NCBI RefSeq assembly: GCF_050947875.1
Contig: NC_134569.1
Location: 21,799,631-21,863,630 of the forward strand
Reading direction: 5' to 3'
From: Dermacentor variabilis
Lineage: Eukaryota; Arthropoda; Arachnida; Ixodida; Ixodidae
DNA length: 64,000 nt
Part shown: piece by piece, positions 12,621 through 24,924 of the stretch
How positions within the stretch are numbered: the stretch's first letter is position 1
Layout of the letters: each line of letters starts with the position of its first letter
Notes under the pieces: model-generated
What the model saw: only the letters and a program-made list of their open reading frames with translations
Told to the model about the DNA's origin: nothing
The model's database searches: none
Translations under genes and position numbers: made by a program

Positions 12621-14021
12621 GTGGAACACCCAGGTCACAGTGTTTATCGCTATTTCGTGTGTGTGCGTGTGTGGCTCGATACTATTTATAGGAGAGCGGC
12701 GGGAAGGAGAGCGGCGCGCGCTCGCCACCTCGCCTCCCTCATTCGCTTGTCTTTTGGCCTCACTAGCTTATCGGCAAGATAAAAAAGCGAAGCCTGAACC
12801 CATCCCGCGCTGGTGGCCTCGCGCGAGCGCTCGCATTAGAAGCACAGCGCACATTTCTTGCCAGGTGGGGACACCTGGTGGAGTATCTGTCAAACGAGAG
12901 CGGAGCTCTCGCATGGCCAACGCGCGCAGGGCAGACCCCTCGCCCCCCTTTTCCCCCAACGCAGGGGCACAGCGCTGTGCGAGAGCGCGCATGTAGCAAC
13001 GTCGCGCTGAGCCGCGAAACGGGCCGATTTATACAGGGTGTCCTCGCTGCAAAATGCGAGGCGAAGCAATTAATTGAGGACGCCACATTCGGCAGCGTCC
13101 GCTTGCGCGCCTCTGCTTACCGCCGCTCCCCCCTCCGCTCTTCAGTCCCGCTCCACAGCGTGAGTTGTTTCCGTTCCCCTCTGCAGCGCCTACTCGCCTG
13201 CCGAAACAGGCGCCTTTGTCTTCGTCAATTAGCGCGGCCGCCTCCTTGCAGCACCCTTTTCACCAGCGGCCGCCTTCTGGCCGTCCAAACCAGCAGACAG
13301 ACAAATTCCTTGCGACGACATGCGCTCGCATATCGAACGGTTCACGGTGAAAGCGCGGGAGATATCGATGCAGTGGAGTTAACACCGACTGGTTGGTGTT
13401 GCGGCTGTGAAAACATACTTGCGCATACGACGCTACAGCGCAACAGCTGGTAATTAGCAAACGGAGGGGTGTTGACACGAGAAAATTTATAAAAGATGCA
13501 GTTTAGCCAGTGCTGTTGCAAGAGAGTTTACTGCCCAAGAGAAGAGCGAAGGTAACATTACTTTATAAAAAAAGAACAGCTAGCGCAAGCTAACGAAGCA
13601 AGGAATTTAGACTGACACCGCATTGCCTTGCAAGTGCTGCATCTGTGTTTATTTCTTTGTCCCGTTAGTTTTCACTCACATTTTACCAAGAAACATGTAC
13701 CAACCAGCCCAAGAACAAACTCTTTTGGTGGTAGAATTATTAACATTGTATTCGTGTCAGCACCGCGGAGAAGAGAGATATACATGATTCCTGAATCGAA
13801 TTTAAGCGAGGCTGCATGGAAAGGGGAAAGCGCGGCTTTCGAACCACTGTGGAATGTGTGCCTAAGTGACATCACAAGTTATTAGTTGTGCAAGAGCAGT
13901 TACATTGAGTGATACAATGGAAATTCTGAAGATGTGTGAAAAGCATTTTTATGGAGAGTTACGGTCAAATGCATGCAGTCCCATTCAAGGACTGACAGCG
14001 AGACTCGCCTGTGTAACTGAG
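12621..14021. other. upstream flank of the large exon; no gene recognised
   Basis: G+C-rich to about 13.4 kb, with a short GT repeat at 12.66 kb. Frames present are Arg/Ser-rich and not protein-like. Confidence 0.35.
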
Positions 14022-16133
14022 AGAAAGAGAGGGGGAGAGAAAAGAAATGATAAATGAGAGGCAGGGATGTTAAACCAGGACTGAGCCCGGTTGGCTACCC
14101 TGCACTATGGGAAGAAAATGGGGAGGGAAAGATTAAGAGAAGAAGAGAACGTTCGCTGTGGATATCGCCGACGTATAGCATAGTAAGTTTTCTGCTCTGT
14201 ATCACAGACGGTCACTCAGTCCAGATCACAGATGGTCACTCAATCCGGTAGCTTTCAAAAATCACAGCAGCGCTTTTGCGTCTTCCTGTAACTACGTTAT
14301 GCGAGGCCATGGTCCCAACATCTTGTTAAAGATGAGTGGTTTTCTATCCCACTGATTTAGAGCTGTGCAGATGTCGCGTTTTTCTTTTTCAAGAGATCGG
14401 CAAGTAGCACAGTAGATGTTCTATAGTCTCCTCCACACCGCAGGCATTGCGCTCGGCGCTGTCGGCCATTCCTATCAAACACGCATATGCATTGGCGAGT
14501 GCAATGCCCAGGCGTAAGCGGCACAGCACTGTTTCCTCGCTTCGCGGAAGCTCTGAAAACAGTCGTAGTGGCATAGATGGGTCGAAAGAATACAGTCGAT
14601 ACTGGGTGAATTCAGGTGTGAGCCACTTCTCCAATGTCATGCGACGCGCTAGCTTGCTCAAGTGTTGGGCTGCGTCAGTCTTCGATAAAGGTACAGAAAC
14701 AAGGTTCGTTCCTTCGTGTGCTTTCCTAGCAGCTTCGTCGGTGAAGTCGTTGCCGGAGGTACCGCGGTGAGCCGGCAGCCACTGAAACACGACGTCGCGT
14801 TCTTTCGCGATGATATGATGGTGCGTTTCTCGTATCTGCGACAAGAGTTGTTCACAGGAACCGCGACGGAAAGCTGACAAAAGACATTGTAGGACTGCAT
14901 TTGAGTTGCAGAATATTGCTCACCGATTAGCCAGTTGGTTGTTAATACAATCAACGACACCTTGGAGGGCAACAAGCTCCAAACCGGTCGACGTTGTGAC
15001 GTGAGAAATCTTGTATCTGATGCTCATTGATCGTGACGATACAACCACTACGCCGGTCGAGATGGTCTGAGTGGAAGAGCCATCCGTACATATATGCGGA
15101 CCCGGTCAAAGTACAAAGTGTGCATACAGCCCAGCGTTGCTTGCTTAAAGGTTAAGGTATAGGCAGGTTAGTCTTCTTTCTTATTCCTGGAACGGAAAGG
15201 CGCACTTGAGGTAGTTTTAAGCACCACAAAGCTGACGGTGAAAGTGCAGAGGGCGTGAAGTCCGATGGTAGGGAGGCACGATGAATGCTGACCACGTTGA
15301 AGAATAAGACCTGTGGTCGTCGTTCTCACAGGCAAGCAAGATAGCTTGATTGCATCCGTGAAACGTGGCGAACATATTTGTCCTAAGTATGTCGGTTATA
15401 ACATAACTCGTGATCGGATGGTCTCGAGACATTATAACTGCTCCTGCTATTGAGGCGCTCCGCGGAAAACCAAGGCAAACGCGTAATGAGCTTGCACGCT
15501 TTGAAATGCTCGAAGATTTGACTTGCAAGATTCAGAAAGCACGGGAGCTGAGCTATAGCGTAGGAATCAGATAAAAAGTGATCGGTACAACGGTAGCACG
15601 GAAGCCACTGGTTATCGGCATGTTTTACTGGCGATGAATTTGAAGACGCGGACCTTAAGGTGGTTGACTGGGGCTTCAGAAGAGGTCCCAGTCAACAATG
15701 CGCCCAACAACCGACGAGTTTTCTTGTAAGAGATAGACTAACTATTGAAGCGTACTGGATAACTAGTCATCGATTTTCGAGTAAAAGCGACTAACGCATA
15801 TATTTATGTCGAGATAGTTAGGCCTTGTGTGCAAAGATAGCCAGGTGCCTGTGTTGCTGCTTTCTGTAGCCTTGCACGAGCCTGCAAGCGAGTCACTGCT
15901 GATGCCCAGATGCAGATGGCACCGGCATAGATTGAGATACTGTTTCTGGTAGGGATTCGGCGAGCTCAAGAAGCGCGATGTTGAAAAGAACAGGGCTTAG
16001 AACACCGCCCTTGGAGACGCCACGGCACGTGTAGTGGTTGGTAGTCGGACCATCCGGTTCAAGCAAGGACCTTCGTGTCAAGTGGCACTGACCGGCAAAA
16101 TAACTTATGAATCTCAGCCGCCTGTGAGTCTCA
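14022..16133 (-). pseudogene. decayed LINE family A copy: RT, RNase H and zinc-knuckle remains plus 3' UTR
   Basis: Reading on the minus strand, the order is that of an RNase H-bearing non-LTR retrotransposon. An RT motif B remnant (RGVSKGGVLSPVLFNIAL) is at about 16.0 kb. The RT active-site box follows but reads ISIYAGAICIW, so the catalytic YADD has become YAGA (15918-15929). A linker piece (LRVCLGFPRSAS) is near 15.45 kb. RNase H runs from TDGS (about 15080) through GLELVAL and FCNSNAVLQ, where an Asp is expected, to FQWLPAHRGTSGNDFTDEAA near 14.75 kb. The zinc knuckle (ACGVEETIEHLLCYLP) has lost two Cys. The 3' UTR with the family A tail ends near 14022. Several frameshifts and stops break the frame, and the 5' end abuts a GTGAGTCTGAGT-type minisatellite. 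The copy cannot be active. Confidence 0.8.
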
Positions 16134-16425
16134 GAGGCCAAGTGAGTCTGAGTCTGAGTGGGCGCCAATGAGCACGCAGGAATCTGAGTGTGTTCAGGTG
16201 AGTCGGCGTAGGAGTGAGTCAGAGCCTGACTGGCTTGACGTGAACGTAAGAAAGCTAAGTGCGCTGGTAAGAATTCATGGTTTGATGTTAGACGCAGAAG
16301 ACACGGTCCTTCCATTTCTCCTACTACGCTTAACTTTTCAATCTACGAGTTATTATGAGTCAAAGTTAGCGTGAGTTTGAGTATGAGTGCGCCCCAGTGA
16401 ATCGGGAGTTTGTGGGAGTGCGTGA
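16134..16425 (+). repeat. degenerate GTGAGTCTGAGT minisatellite, two blocks
   Basis: Repeats of GTGAGT, CTGAGT and GAGTCTGAGT occur at 16138-16225 and again at 16355-16425, separated by about 130 bases of other sequence. The first block lies exactly at the 5' breakpoint of the neighbouring LINE. Confidence 0.55.
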
Positions 16426-18859
16426 AGCGTAAACCACACGCGATGCCAATCGTTTTTGAGAGCACAAGCCTACATGCGAGGCTTGTCCAGATCATCCAAG
16501 GTAAGTCTCGCCCAGTGTTTCCATGAGCTGGATCGCTTGGAACCATTAAGCCTAAGTGAGGACATGTCAATAAATGTCTGTTTTTCATTAACTATTATTT
16601 TGCAGATATAACATGTCAGATTATCTAGTAAATTGGTGCAGGAAATTCGACGCCTTTCACCGAATTAAGGAACATAATTCAAGCGATATATTATTTCGTC
16701 CACTTTTTCTCTCGCACGATTCCGTTACATGATGTTGCCACTGTGCGGCAATACCTACAAGCGATACTGACTGTCTGTTGCTTTATTTCTTAGGAATAAT
16801 GGAGCAACTGAATAAATTGTTGATATATTGTCATTTGCCATATTTTTATTTCTTTACTTTTTTCTTCGATAGGCCTCTCCGAAAATTTGATGATTACTCC
16901 GGTAATTTGAAGCTATCTTTTGTAGTTTTTCGCTACGAGCCCCCGTTCTCTGCATTCAGGAGAAATAAATAAGCTATTAATTTTCAGTTCGTGATTTTTA
17001 CAGCACCCAAAAGCGCAAGCACCGACAGCATAATGTATGAGATTAGAGTTTTCGGAGGTCACACATATTGGGGCGAAACACTGAGTTTCGCCTGGTGAAA
17101 ACATTCACTGAACGTGTGCGCACTGTATTTATGTATACTGTATGCATTTTTTTCTCTCTGTCGGTAATGTATTGTAGTGCTTGCAACTGTAGTATTTGCA
17201 ACATATATAATGGTTATTTTACTATGTAATTTTATCTATTATGGCATTTGTGTATTTGTAGCGTATCTATGGTGTTCTTAACACTTAACAAGAGTCAGTT
17301 TATAATGTGTCATTTCATAATGTACTTTTCTTTTTGTGACATACACTACTGTAAAAAAATCGCAATATTTCTGGAGTTCAAGTGCCTACAATTGCCGATT
17401 GCATAAGCTGGACCCCATGCTATGGCTACAACTGCCATCTAGCCGTTCCCGCGGTGAAACAACTTGGCTGTGCCGCCTGTGGCTGGGAGTGGCGTTCACG
17501 AACGCCTACTCCTATCGCATGGGAATGGTCGAGAGCCCGATGTGCGATACCTGTAGGTGCGAGGAAACCATCGAGCACCTATTGTGTACGTGCCCTCGCT
17601 ACGATGTATAACGCCTCTCTCTGCGGACAACTTTAAACCTACTGGACTCAAGACCGTTCTCCGAGTCACAGATACTCGGACCGTGCCTCCTCCCCCCCCC
17701 CCTCGTAACTGGCACGAAAAGCGATTCGCGCACTAGTACACTAATTGAAGTGCACTGGCTTAAGAGACCATTTATAGTGTCCCTGTGCATCCTCCCACAC
17801 GCACTGAGTGCTCACTCTTTCCCTCTTCCTCTTGCCCTTTCCCCCGCCCCAATGTAGAATAGCAAACCGGATGCTCGTCTGCTTGACCTCCCTGCCTTTC
17901 CTGCCCTTGCTCCCTCTATATCTCTATCTCCCTCTTGTGATATTACGTGATTACGTGTGGTGCATGTCAGCCATGTGAATAGAAGTAGTCGGCGGAATAT
18001 TTCGGTGACAACATTTACTCATTTACTCACATCAATAATGATAGTAAAAAAAAAGAAAAAGAAAGGAAAAAACCTTGCGAGGCGAATTTCAAACGACCCC
18101 ATTACCACCATGCACGTGGTTAGGTTATCGAGCGACAACGCGAACACGATATAGGGCCAATGGCGCATGGTCGCAGGCGCTTGATCACGAAACTAAACCG
18201 CTTGCTGCGCGCATCGTCCGTCGCTCGGCGGTTCCTTCCAGTGGAGAAAAAACAAGCGGCAAACGCGAGCGCCGAACGATGCTGCAGCGCGAGGCTAGCC
18301 CCTAACTGGCCCATACGCACGCACTGCACATACACGCACACGTAACGCACACACGCACGGGCTAGGAAGACAACAAGCGCGGCTCATTTCCGCGCGGGAC
18401 AGAACAGGCAGCGGCAGCACAAAACGGGCTTCGGTCACGTTCGACGGCGGATGATCGAGGAGAAAAGGCAGCGCTCATTTTATTTTTTCTTTGCGCGTCC
18501 TAAGTGGTGGAGAACAGCGGAGTGCGCTATCACTCGCCGACAGGATGCCGGCGCACGGGCTGGGCCCAGATTACTCCGCGTGCTGCCGCCAACAGCGTCC
18601 GCTGACCCACACCCAGCGAATAAGACAGCCGCCGGACGAGGAAGGAGAGAGAGAAAGAGAGAGAGACAGAAACGCTCCGGCCTCGCACACCCTCATCGGT
18701 CTTAGCCGATAAGGACGCTGGGACGCTGTTTCGGCGTGCCATGCAGTAGACGTCGCGAAATAGTAACAGCCAGCCTCAGAATGATACCACAGAGAAATTC
18801 AACAAGGGGGGACACTTGGTGAAAACTGGCAACAGGAAATACATCACCCAAGTGTTAAC
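16426..18859. other. no gene apart from the LINE piece
   Basis: 16.6-17.35 kb is AT-rich. 18.1-18.7 kb is G+C rich and ends in a GA tract (about 18645-18670). Nothing else recognisable. Confidence 0.35.
17380..17935 (+). pseudogene. LINE family A 3' part: ORF2 C-terminus and 3' UTR
   Basis: The frame ending at 17611 encodes HKLDPMLWLQLPSS, TTWLCRLWLGVAFTNAYSYR and the zinc knuckle CDTCRCEETIEHLLCTCPRY, the intact version of what is decayed at 14.4 kb and close to that at 59.0 kb. After the stop comes about 0.3 kb of C/T-rich 3' UTR ending with the family A tail (GTAGAATAGCAAACCGGATG, then TTGACCTCCCTGCC). RT and RNase H are absent, so the copy is 5'-truncated. This is the cleanest zinc-knuckle copy in the window. 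Confidence 0.75.
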
Positions 18860-19425
18860 GCGAAAGCGTTAAGGACCCCGTGGAGCAGAAAATTCGGCGT
18901 CAGGTGGTCGTTTCGGCAAAAAAGATTTTCGAACTACTCATACCCAGGCCCTCCATGTGGTACGAGGAAGCTACTGAACTAATTGAATTTCTCAAGCTAA
19001 AATACGTAGAAAAATCGTAAAGTACGATTTACACAAGACCTACAGACATGATAGCGTCGGAGTGTAACTTGACTATAGGAAAAAAACATAATTCTGTGGC
19101 GCGAAAACTCAAAAGAAACCTCCCTTCTAGCGTTTCTACCATTCACCGACAGGCAACGGCGTCCACCCGCTGCGCACGTCGTCGCGCGGGCTTCTTGGAG
19201 GCCACGGAGCGACGCGCCCGGTTCCCTGCAATACCTCCAGATGGCGCTCGCCTCACCGCATCGCGGACCTCGCAAGAGGCCGCGTTTATACCAGATAAGC
19301 CCGCCTTCGTTGCCAGCGTTTCCCGGCAAACATTACGGTTGCATACGCTCCAGTTACTGGGAAGCGTCAGGGATCTTTGAATGCTATCACGTTCCACTCT
19401 TAATGGCGAAAGCGTCCTCCATCTT
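18860..19425 (+). mobile_element. dispersed repeat of unknown class, copy 1
   Basis: This segment is repeated in inverse orientation at 39575-40040. Shared landmarks include TTTCTCAAGCTAAAATACGTAG, GACATGATAGC, CAGCGTTTCCCGG..AAAC, GGTTGCATACG-like and GGGATCTTTGAATGCTAT, CGTTCCACTCTTAA. Its edges carry GCGAAAGCGTTAAGGA on the left and TTAATGGCGAAAGCGTCCTCC on the right, which may be degenerate terminal inverted repeats. No transposase frame is visible, so it would be non-autonomous. Confidence 0.6.
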
Positions 19426-19872
19426 TTTAATGTCGACCGTTCACTGCCGTGAGCATCGAAAAAAAAAAGAATGTGAAATAAAGTTAACACACTTTGTTTT
19501 ATATTTTATTCTTTCCCGGCAAAACTAAAAATATATCCATATAAATTAAGTTATACTTTGCGACTTGCTTTTCTGGCGTTACCTAGCGACAGGCCAATGA
19601 CGCGCCAGATGCAAGCGTCATGCGTGAGACACTCCAGCGAAGCAAACGAGGCCGGCTGCTCATGTGAGCGTTGGCCTGTTCCGCGACCCATCTGCCTATT
19701 TTTCTTTTCTTGAACTTAGCCTGGTTTGTTGTTCTCCCGGCGTATTCTTGCGTTCCTTCTGCACTTCGACACGGCACCACCGCACTATTGGACTACGGCA
19801 AGGTGAGAAATTTTGTTTGACAGTCTGCGACGCATTTCAAACAATTAGGCTTGCGGCACAGAACCTAAACTT

Positions 19873-20690
19873 GTGACGCAGTTAGCGAAGAAAAGCTCAG
19901 CCATGCTGACGGAGTTAATCTGAGTTAATGACTCATACGGGGAGATGTTTGCGACACCTTCTGTGAGTACAGCATTATTGTAATTTCTGTCGTTTTGGCG
20001 CGCGCGCGCCGCACCTGGTGTAGTGACGCAGTTAGCGAAAAGCAGTTCGGCCGTCACCCGCCGTGGTTGCTCAGTGGCTATGGTGTTGGGCTGCTGAGCA
20101 CGAGGTCGCGGGATCGAATCCCGGCCACGGCGGCCGCATTTCGATGGGGGCGAAATGCGAAAACACCCGTGTGCTTAGATTTAGGTGCACGTTAAAGAAC
20201 CCCAGGTGGTCAAAATTTCCGGAGTCCTCCACTACGGCGTGCCTCATAATCAGAAAGTGGTTTTGGCACGTAAAACCCCAAATATTATATTATTATTATT
20301 AGTTCGGCCGTGTGGCGCAGTTAGTGTCGCGAGCACAGAATCTTACTGGGACGAGTTCGTGATGCTTTTTCTGACCACGAGCGTTCTTGTAATCAATTTC
20401 GTTACTTTTTGGGACACCTTTGAGGCACGCTAACCGCGCCTGGAGTTGTGACGCAGTTAGCAAAAAGCAGCTCGGCCGTGTGACGCAGTTTTTTCGCGTG
20501 TACTAAATCTTACTAGTTCATGACGCTTTCTCTGATCCCCAACATGACTGCAATTAATTTCGTTACATTTTTGCACACTCGCCGCGCCTGTCGTGACGCA
20601 GCGAAAAGCAGCTCGGCCGTGGTGAAGGTTAGTTTGGCGTGTACTGAATCTTAGTTGGGCAAGTTTGTGCCGCTTTTTATGGCCCCGCAA
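19873..20690 (+). repeat. tandem array of ~150-bp units, interrupted by a SINE
   Basis: Four units start with GTGACGCAG(TTAGCG)AAAAGC at 19873, 20023, 20448 and 20593. Without the SINE and its duplicated target, the units are about 150, 168 and 145 bases, and the last is partial. Shared internal landmarks are AGCTCGGCCGTGTGACGCAG, TACTGAATCTTA, GACGCTTTCTCTGA, AATTTCGTTAC and CGCGCCTG. The units are diverged, so the array is old. Confidence 0.75.
20055..20300 (+). mobile_element. Ruka-type tRNA-derived SINE, full length
   Basis: The element starts with a tRNA-like head: an A-box-like TGGTTGCTCAGTGG and a B-box-like GGGATCGAATCCC in a stem closed by GCCGTGG / CCACGGC. The body follows (TTTCGATGGGGGCGAAATGCG, CACGTTAAAGAACCCCAGG, TCCACTACGGCGTGCC, TTTTGGCACGTAAAACCCC), with a short ATTATTATT tail. 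It is bounded by a perfect 11-bp target duplication, AGTTCGGCCGT, at 20044-20054 and 20301-20311. Layout and sequence match the Ruka SINE family of ticks as I remember it. Transcription would be by RNA polymerase III from the internal boxes. Confidence 0.9.
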
Positions 20691-23173
20691 AAACATATAC
20701 CTTCTTTGGGTACCCACGCATGTTGAAAACGCGACGAGCGTTTGCCAAGAGTGATAACACGGGAGTGTGTTGCTTGCGCCGGCAGAACTCGCAAAAGATA
20801 ACGCCGAGGAGCTCAAACACCAGGAAACTGTAACTCGAAAATTCTGTTTTCTGAACGACTGAAAACAGGCTTTGCACCCAAGCAAGTAGTGCGAGTCAGT
20901 GCGAGTAGAAGGAAGTCTGCGAGCGTATAGCATCTGGTAGAGAGTCTGTGTTGTGGCCACTTCTGTGTATACGTAGCATACTATCACGTTGACTGAGTGA
21001 AGTTGTTTTGGAGAGGCGCAGTCGCCCGTGTATCTGTGCTCTTGAAGTGCAGGAAATAAGGCCCGGGAATGAAGGAATGCTTGGAAGTCGGATGTTCTCG
21101 TGATATGTTATGTACGGTATTGTTTGGGATGAGTCGGGTGTTTTCTACGTCACGTACGTAAAAGCGAATTGTTTTCGTATGTAGTGCCGCCCATTCACCA
21201 CTTTCACACGTTTCGCCTTTACTAGCATTATTTACAAGAGTGAAGCGCACTGTACGTCCGGTTATTTACCGTAAAAGTAGGTTCCGATTTCTCTCTTCAA
21301 ATATGTACTGTTGAAAGACAACGTACATTTACAAATAGACAATATTCATATAAGGTGTATTCGTATGTACATACAGACATTTACTGAACTAACCGTACTT
21401 ATCATAACAATGCTTCATACATTCCTGCCTGAGCCTCTGGAAACAAAGGATGTAAGTGCAATATACCACCGTGATATTTGTTCCGCCCACGAGACGAATT
21501 TGTTTTCAAAATCTCAGCCTCTGCGCAATGGGAACCCGCGCCTCCACCCTTGCCGAGATCGGCCACTCGGCGGGACGGCAGAGGGCTTTCTGTGTTGACA
21601 ATTTGCTGTGCATTTACTGTCATTGCACAGTACACGGTAAGGAACGAACAGACACCGAGAAGAAGGTTACTTACAAAGTAAGGCCCTATATTACCGCGCC
21701 CAGACCTGTACACGAGGAAACTGCCGGAGGTAACACGAAACTTCACTTCTTTCGTTATGCGTAATGCGGCAGCTAGATATTGGAGCGTGCTATGTAGGAT
21801 CATCAAATGCACAGCAAATCGTCGCCACACAAAGCCATCAGCGTTCCCAGACCATCAATGCGCAAACACGCAATCCGGTGACCATGCCTTGCAACGTCGC
21901 GTTCAATATAGCATTACACGCTGTCCATACCTCTGAAGGGCTGATGCGAACTTCAGAACAACGCAACAAACGCGACGTAGGCTCTGTTCCACTAAAACCA
22001 TGCTGCACTGTGGAAGCTAGAGCTCTCGTCAACAAATCGGGGGCAGAGATAACGGACCTGATCGCCTTCCAACTGAGATAATAAAGTGACAGCTTGCAGA
22101 CCAATCAACAACGTACACAATCTCGTTTTACGCATCGGGTACATGTTCACAAAGCAGTTAGTATGCTAGAGCGCTTCGTAAGAACGTGAGTCGATCAAGG
22201 CCTGACAGCAAACACTATTGGTAAAGGCGACCGGCTTTAGTTACCGGCGAACGGCTTGGTGAAATCGGCTCCCCAGTCTTACGTTAGCCGCCCGTACTTT
22301 GAATACCTGTGGTATCGCTCTGTTCAAACGGTTCGTCTTGCAAGACAGTTGGCGCGCTGACTGCGTATAATTTGCTATCACGCAACGGCCCAGAGGGCAA
22401 CTACCGGCTATTACCAACAATTCTTGAAACAGAGACTGTAACCTTGGTTCATCTTTCATGGGTGCTTCATTGTGAGGCGTAATGGCCAGCACGACGCGTG
22501 ACTGGAGCGACGAGAAATGTCAACTCATTAGAAAGTCACGCGATTTGAAGACGATGACCTAATGTACATGTGCCAGCCCTTTCGTCACATCCGTTCAGCT
22601 GGCCTGGCCAAAGAAAGCGCACTGGAGGTTACATCCCCGAAAGTGATCGATCGAAAATGCGGCTGTAGCGTCGTGACCGCAGGCGCCTAGTCGGCTGAAG
22701 CCAACTTGAGTCTCCACAACACCGCAGTAAATTAGCCACATACCCTTAAGCAGAGAAAACCCGCGCGGCTAGTCCGCGCCGACGGATGCGCGGCGCTAAA
22801 GCGTGCGCGCCGGTTTCCGGCGTTGCGCAGCCGCGCGGGCGAGCGATGCGCCACGGACGCGCTCGTCAAAGTTGGAACGGAAGTCACGGCGACGGCGTCG
22901 GCAGCCGACGTCGTACCCCCCATCTCCGACACGCTCGTTCCGCCGCCTGTAACCCCTTTTCGCAGGCGCCAACGTGGTAATCGCGCCGAGCCGGACATCA
23001 ATCACACCAACAAACAAAAGTGGCAATAGCTGCGATTCCGGAGTCGAGAGCCCGTCTGACCCGAAGATCGCTGCCCTAGTTCGCCGTTTTGATTCTTTGT
23101 TCCGACGTGTGTGTCTCTCTCCCTCTTCGTTCCGACCTTCCCTTTCCCGAGGGCGCCGCTGAAAACATGCCAC
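20691..23173. other. no gene recognised
   Basis: Ordinary composition to 22.6 kb, then a G+C-rich stretch (22.75-23.15 kb) with short open frames on both strands and no domain. Could be a CpG-rich regulatory region of an unseen gene. Confidence 0.35.
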
Positions 23174-23206
23174 TATAGTGTACTAGAATTATTCTAGTAC
23201 ACTATA
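23174..23206. repeat. perfect 33-base palindrome
   Basis: Arms TATAGTGTACTAGAAT and ATTCTAGTACACTATA are exact complements around a single T. Such a perfect long palindrome is unlikely by chance and may be a transposon end or a repeat-borne hairpin. Confidence 0.9.
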
Positions 23207-23678
23207 CAGGCCACAGTACACAGATGGCGACAGAGGATTCGGCGGTCGCGTCGGCCAAAAAAATCCAATAGCGGACATTAAGGCCACCCTTTAAACCCCT
23301 TTGCTCAGCGAGGGGTCGCTGAAGTGCGATCTTGTCGGCCGGCTTGACTACAATAGATCCCATTGCGGAGTACGCAAACGCCCGTTACTTCCTCCTCTCG
23401 CTGCTCTCTATGTCATTCTTTAGTGTAGCGTCACCGCGAACGAGATGAATTCCAAAATTACAGTCTAAAAAGTGAGAATGTTCAGAATTGTCGACTTGTA
23501 ACGTCGCAATTTTTTTTCTTCAAGGATCCAATTTCTTCCTACCAACAAGGCCGACGAACGCAACTTAAGCAACACGAGCTGCCATAGGCCTAGAATATTT
23601 AAAGAAAAGCAAAATCCTGCTAATTAAACGGACATTACATAAAAAACAGCAACAGAACTTTCCAATATTCAAACAACT

Positions 23679-23705
23679 AATAAATAAATAAATAAATAAA
23701 TAATA
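23679..23705. repeat. (TAAA)n microsatellite
   Basis: About six TAAA units in an A-rich context. Confidence 0.85.
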
Positions 23706-24810
23706 ACGAAAATACTAAATCAAGTGCAAGCAACATTAAAGTTACATTCCAATGCAACAAGCTACGTCACTTCTTTCGTGTAATGACGAAATGCCGGCAA
23801 TCCATCTCCTACCCTTTCCGTATGGGGAGCCAGCCCCGGGATAACCGCAGACGCATGAAGCGTGGCAAAGAATGGCGAAGAATCAAGTTTGCGAATCAAA
23901 CTATTCGCAATGAAATAATGGTGATGATGACTATTATAAAGATAAACAGCTAATGTGTGTCTATAAGGACGCCCCATTCTTTGACGAACATGAAAGCTAC
24001 AGCGATCGTACCAGAAAAAACAATCACCACCGATTCTCAGAAAGTCGGGTAACTACACCGACTTATGTGCTAACGAGTACCGTGCACTTGGAAAAGCTAG
24101 GCAGCTTGCCGCCTACACTTCCAACGCGCTTTTGATGTAGACAAGCGCCGAAAAACGACTAAAAGGCTCGGCTGACAAAAGAGGAAAATCTTCCGCGAGC
24201 AACAACGAAAGCTTGAATACTTTCGCTCGTTAAGCACACCGTACATCACGCTCTTAGACTCCCAAGACGCGTAAAAGCTCAAATTCTTGCGACACAGCCT
24301 TGTCAAGTTTCGTGCCTTGGGAAACACCCGAGTACGCTAATTGGTGTGGAGGAGCAGGAACGGAAGCTTAGCTTCTGCGTTTAATACTGCTATTAGCGGT
24401 GCGCAGCTCAAGTACATGGGAGGAAGAGGAACTCTCTCTGAAGCAGGCCTGGCGCAATCATCAAAACTTACTGGCGATGTACCAATAACATCACTGCTCA
24501 AATTTCGAGCAGAGGTACAATGTAGTTCAAATACATTCACGGATATTCTATACTACATCCTCGCCTCACTTCGGAAATATAATAGGAGTTGGTGTACTAC
24601 GTGCACTTGCCCAATGCCCTCAAACGCCGTCCAAGACCTCGTTTAATGTTACTTCGGACCTCACTGAGGACGACATCGTTTACTTTCTGAGAAGTCTTTC
24701 GAACAGTTCTCAAATAAAGTAGAGTCCCTCTTACACCCCATAACTTTGCTGAACAAAGCGAGAACCAAAGTACACAAGAACAGAAAGGTACTCCCCTTCG
24801 CCCCCAAACC

Positions 24811-24924
<114 letters not shown>

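Noticed and set aside
14447..14770. Plus-strand 107-codon frame
   Set aside because: Antisense of the LINE RNase H and zinc-knuckle region.
20061..20135. tRNA gene
   Set aside because: The tRNA-like head belongs to a SINE with a body and target duplication; the fold is not that of a functional tRNA.
19873..20690. CRISPR-like array
   Set aside because: Units are adjacent, diverged and ~150 bases long, without spacers; the sequence is eukaryotic.
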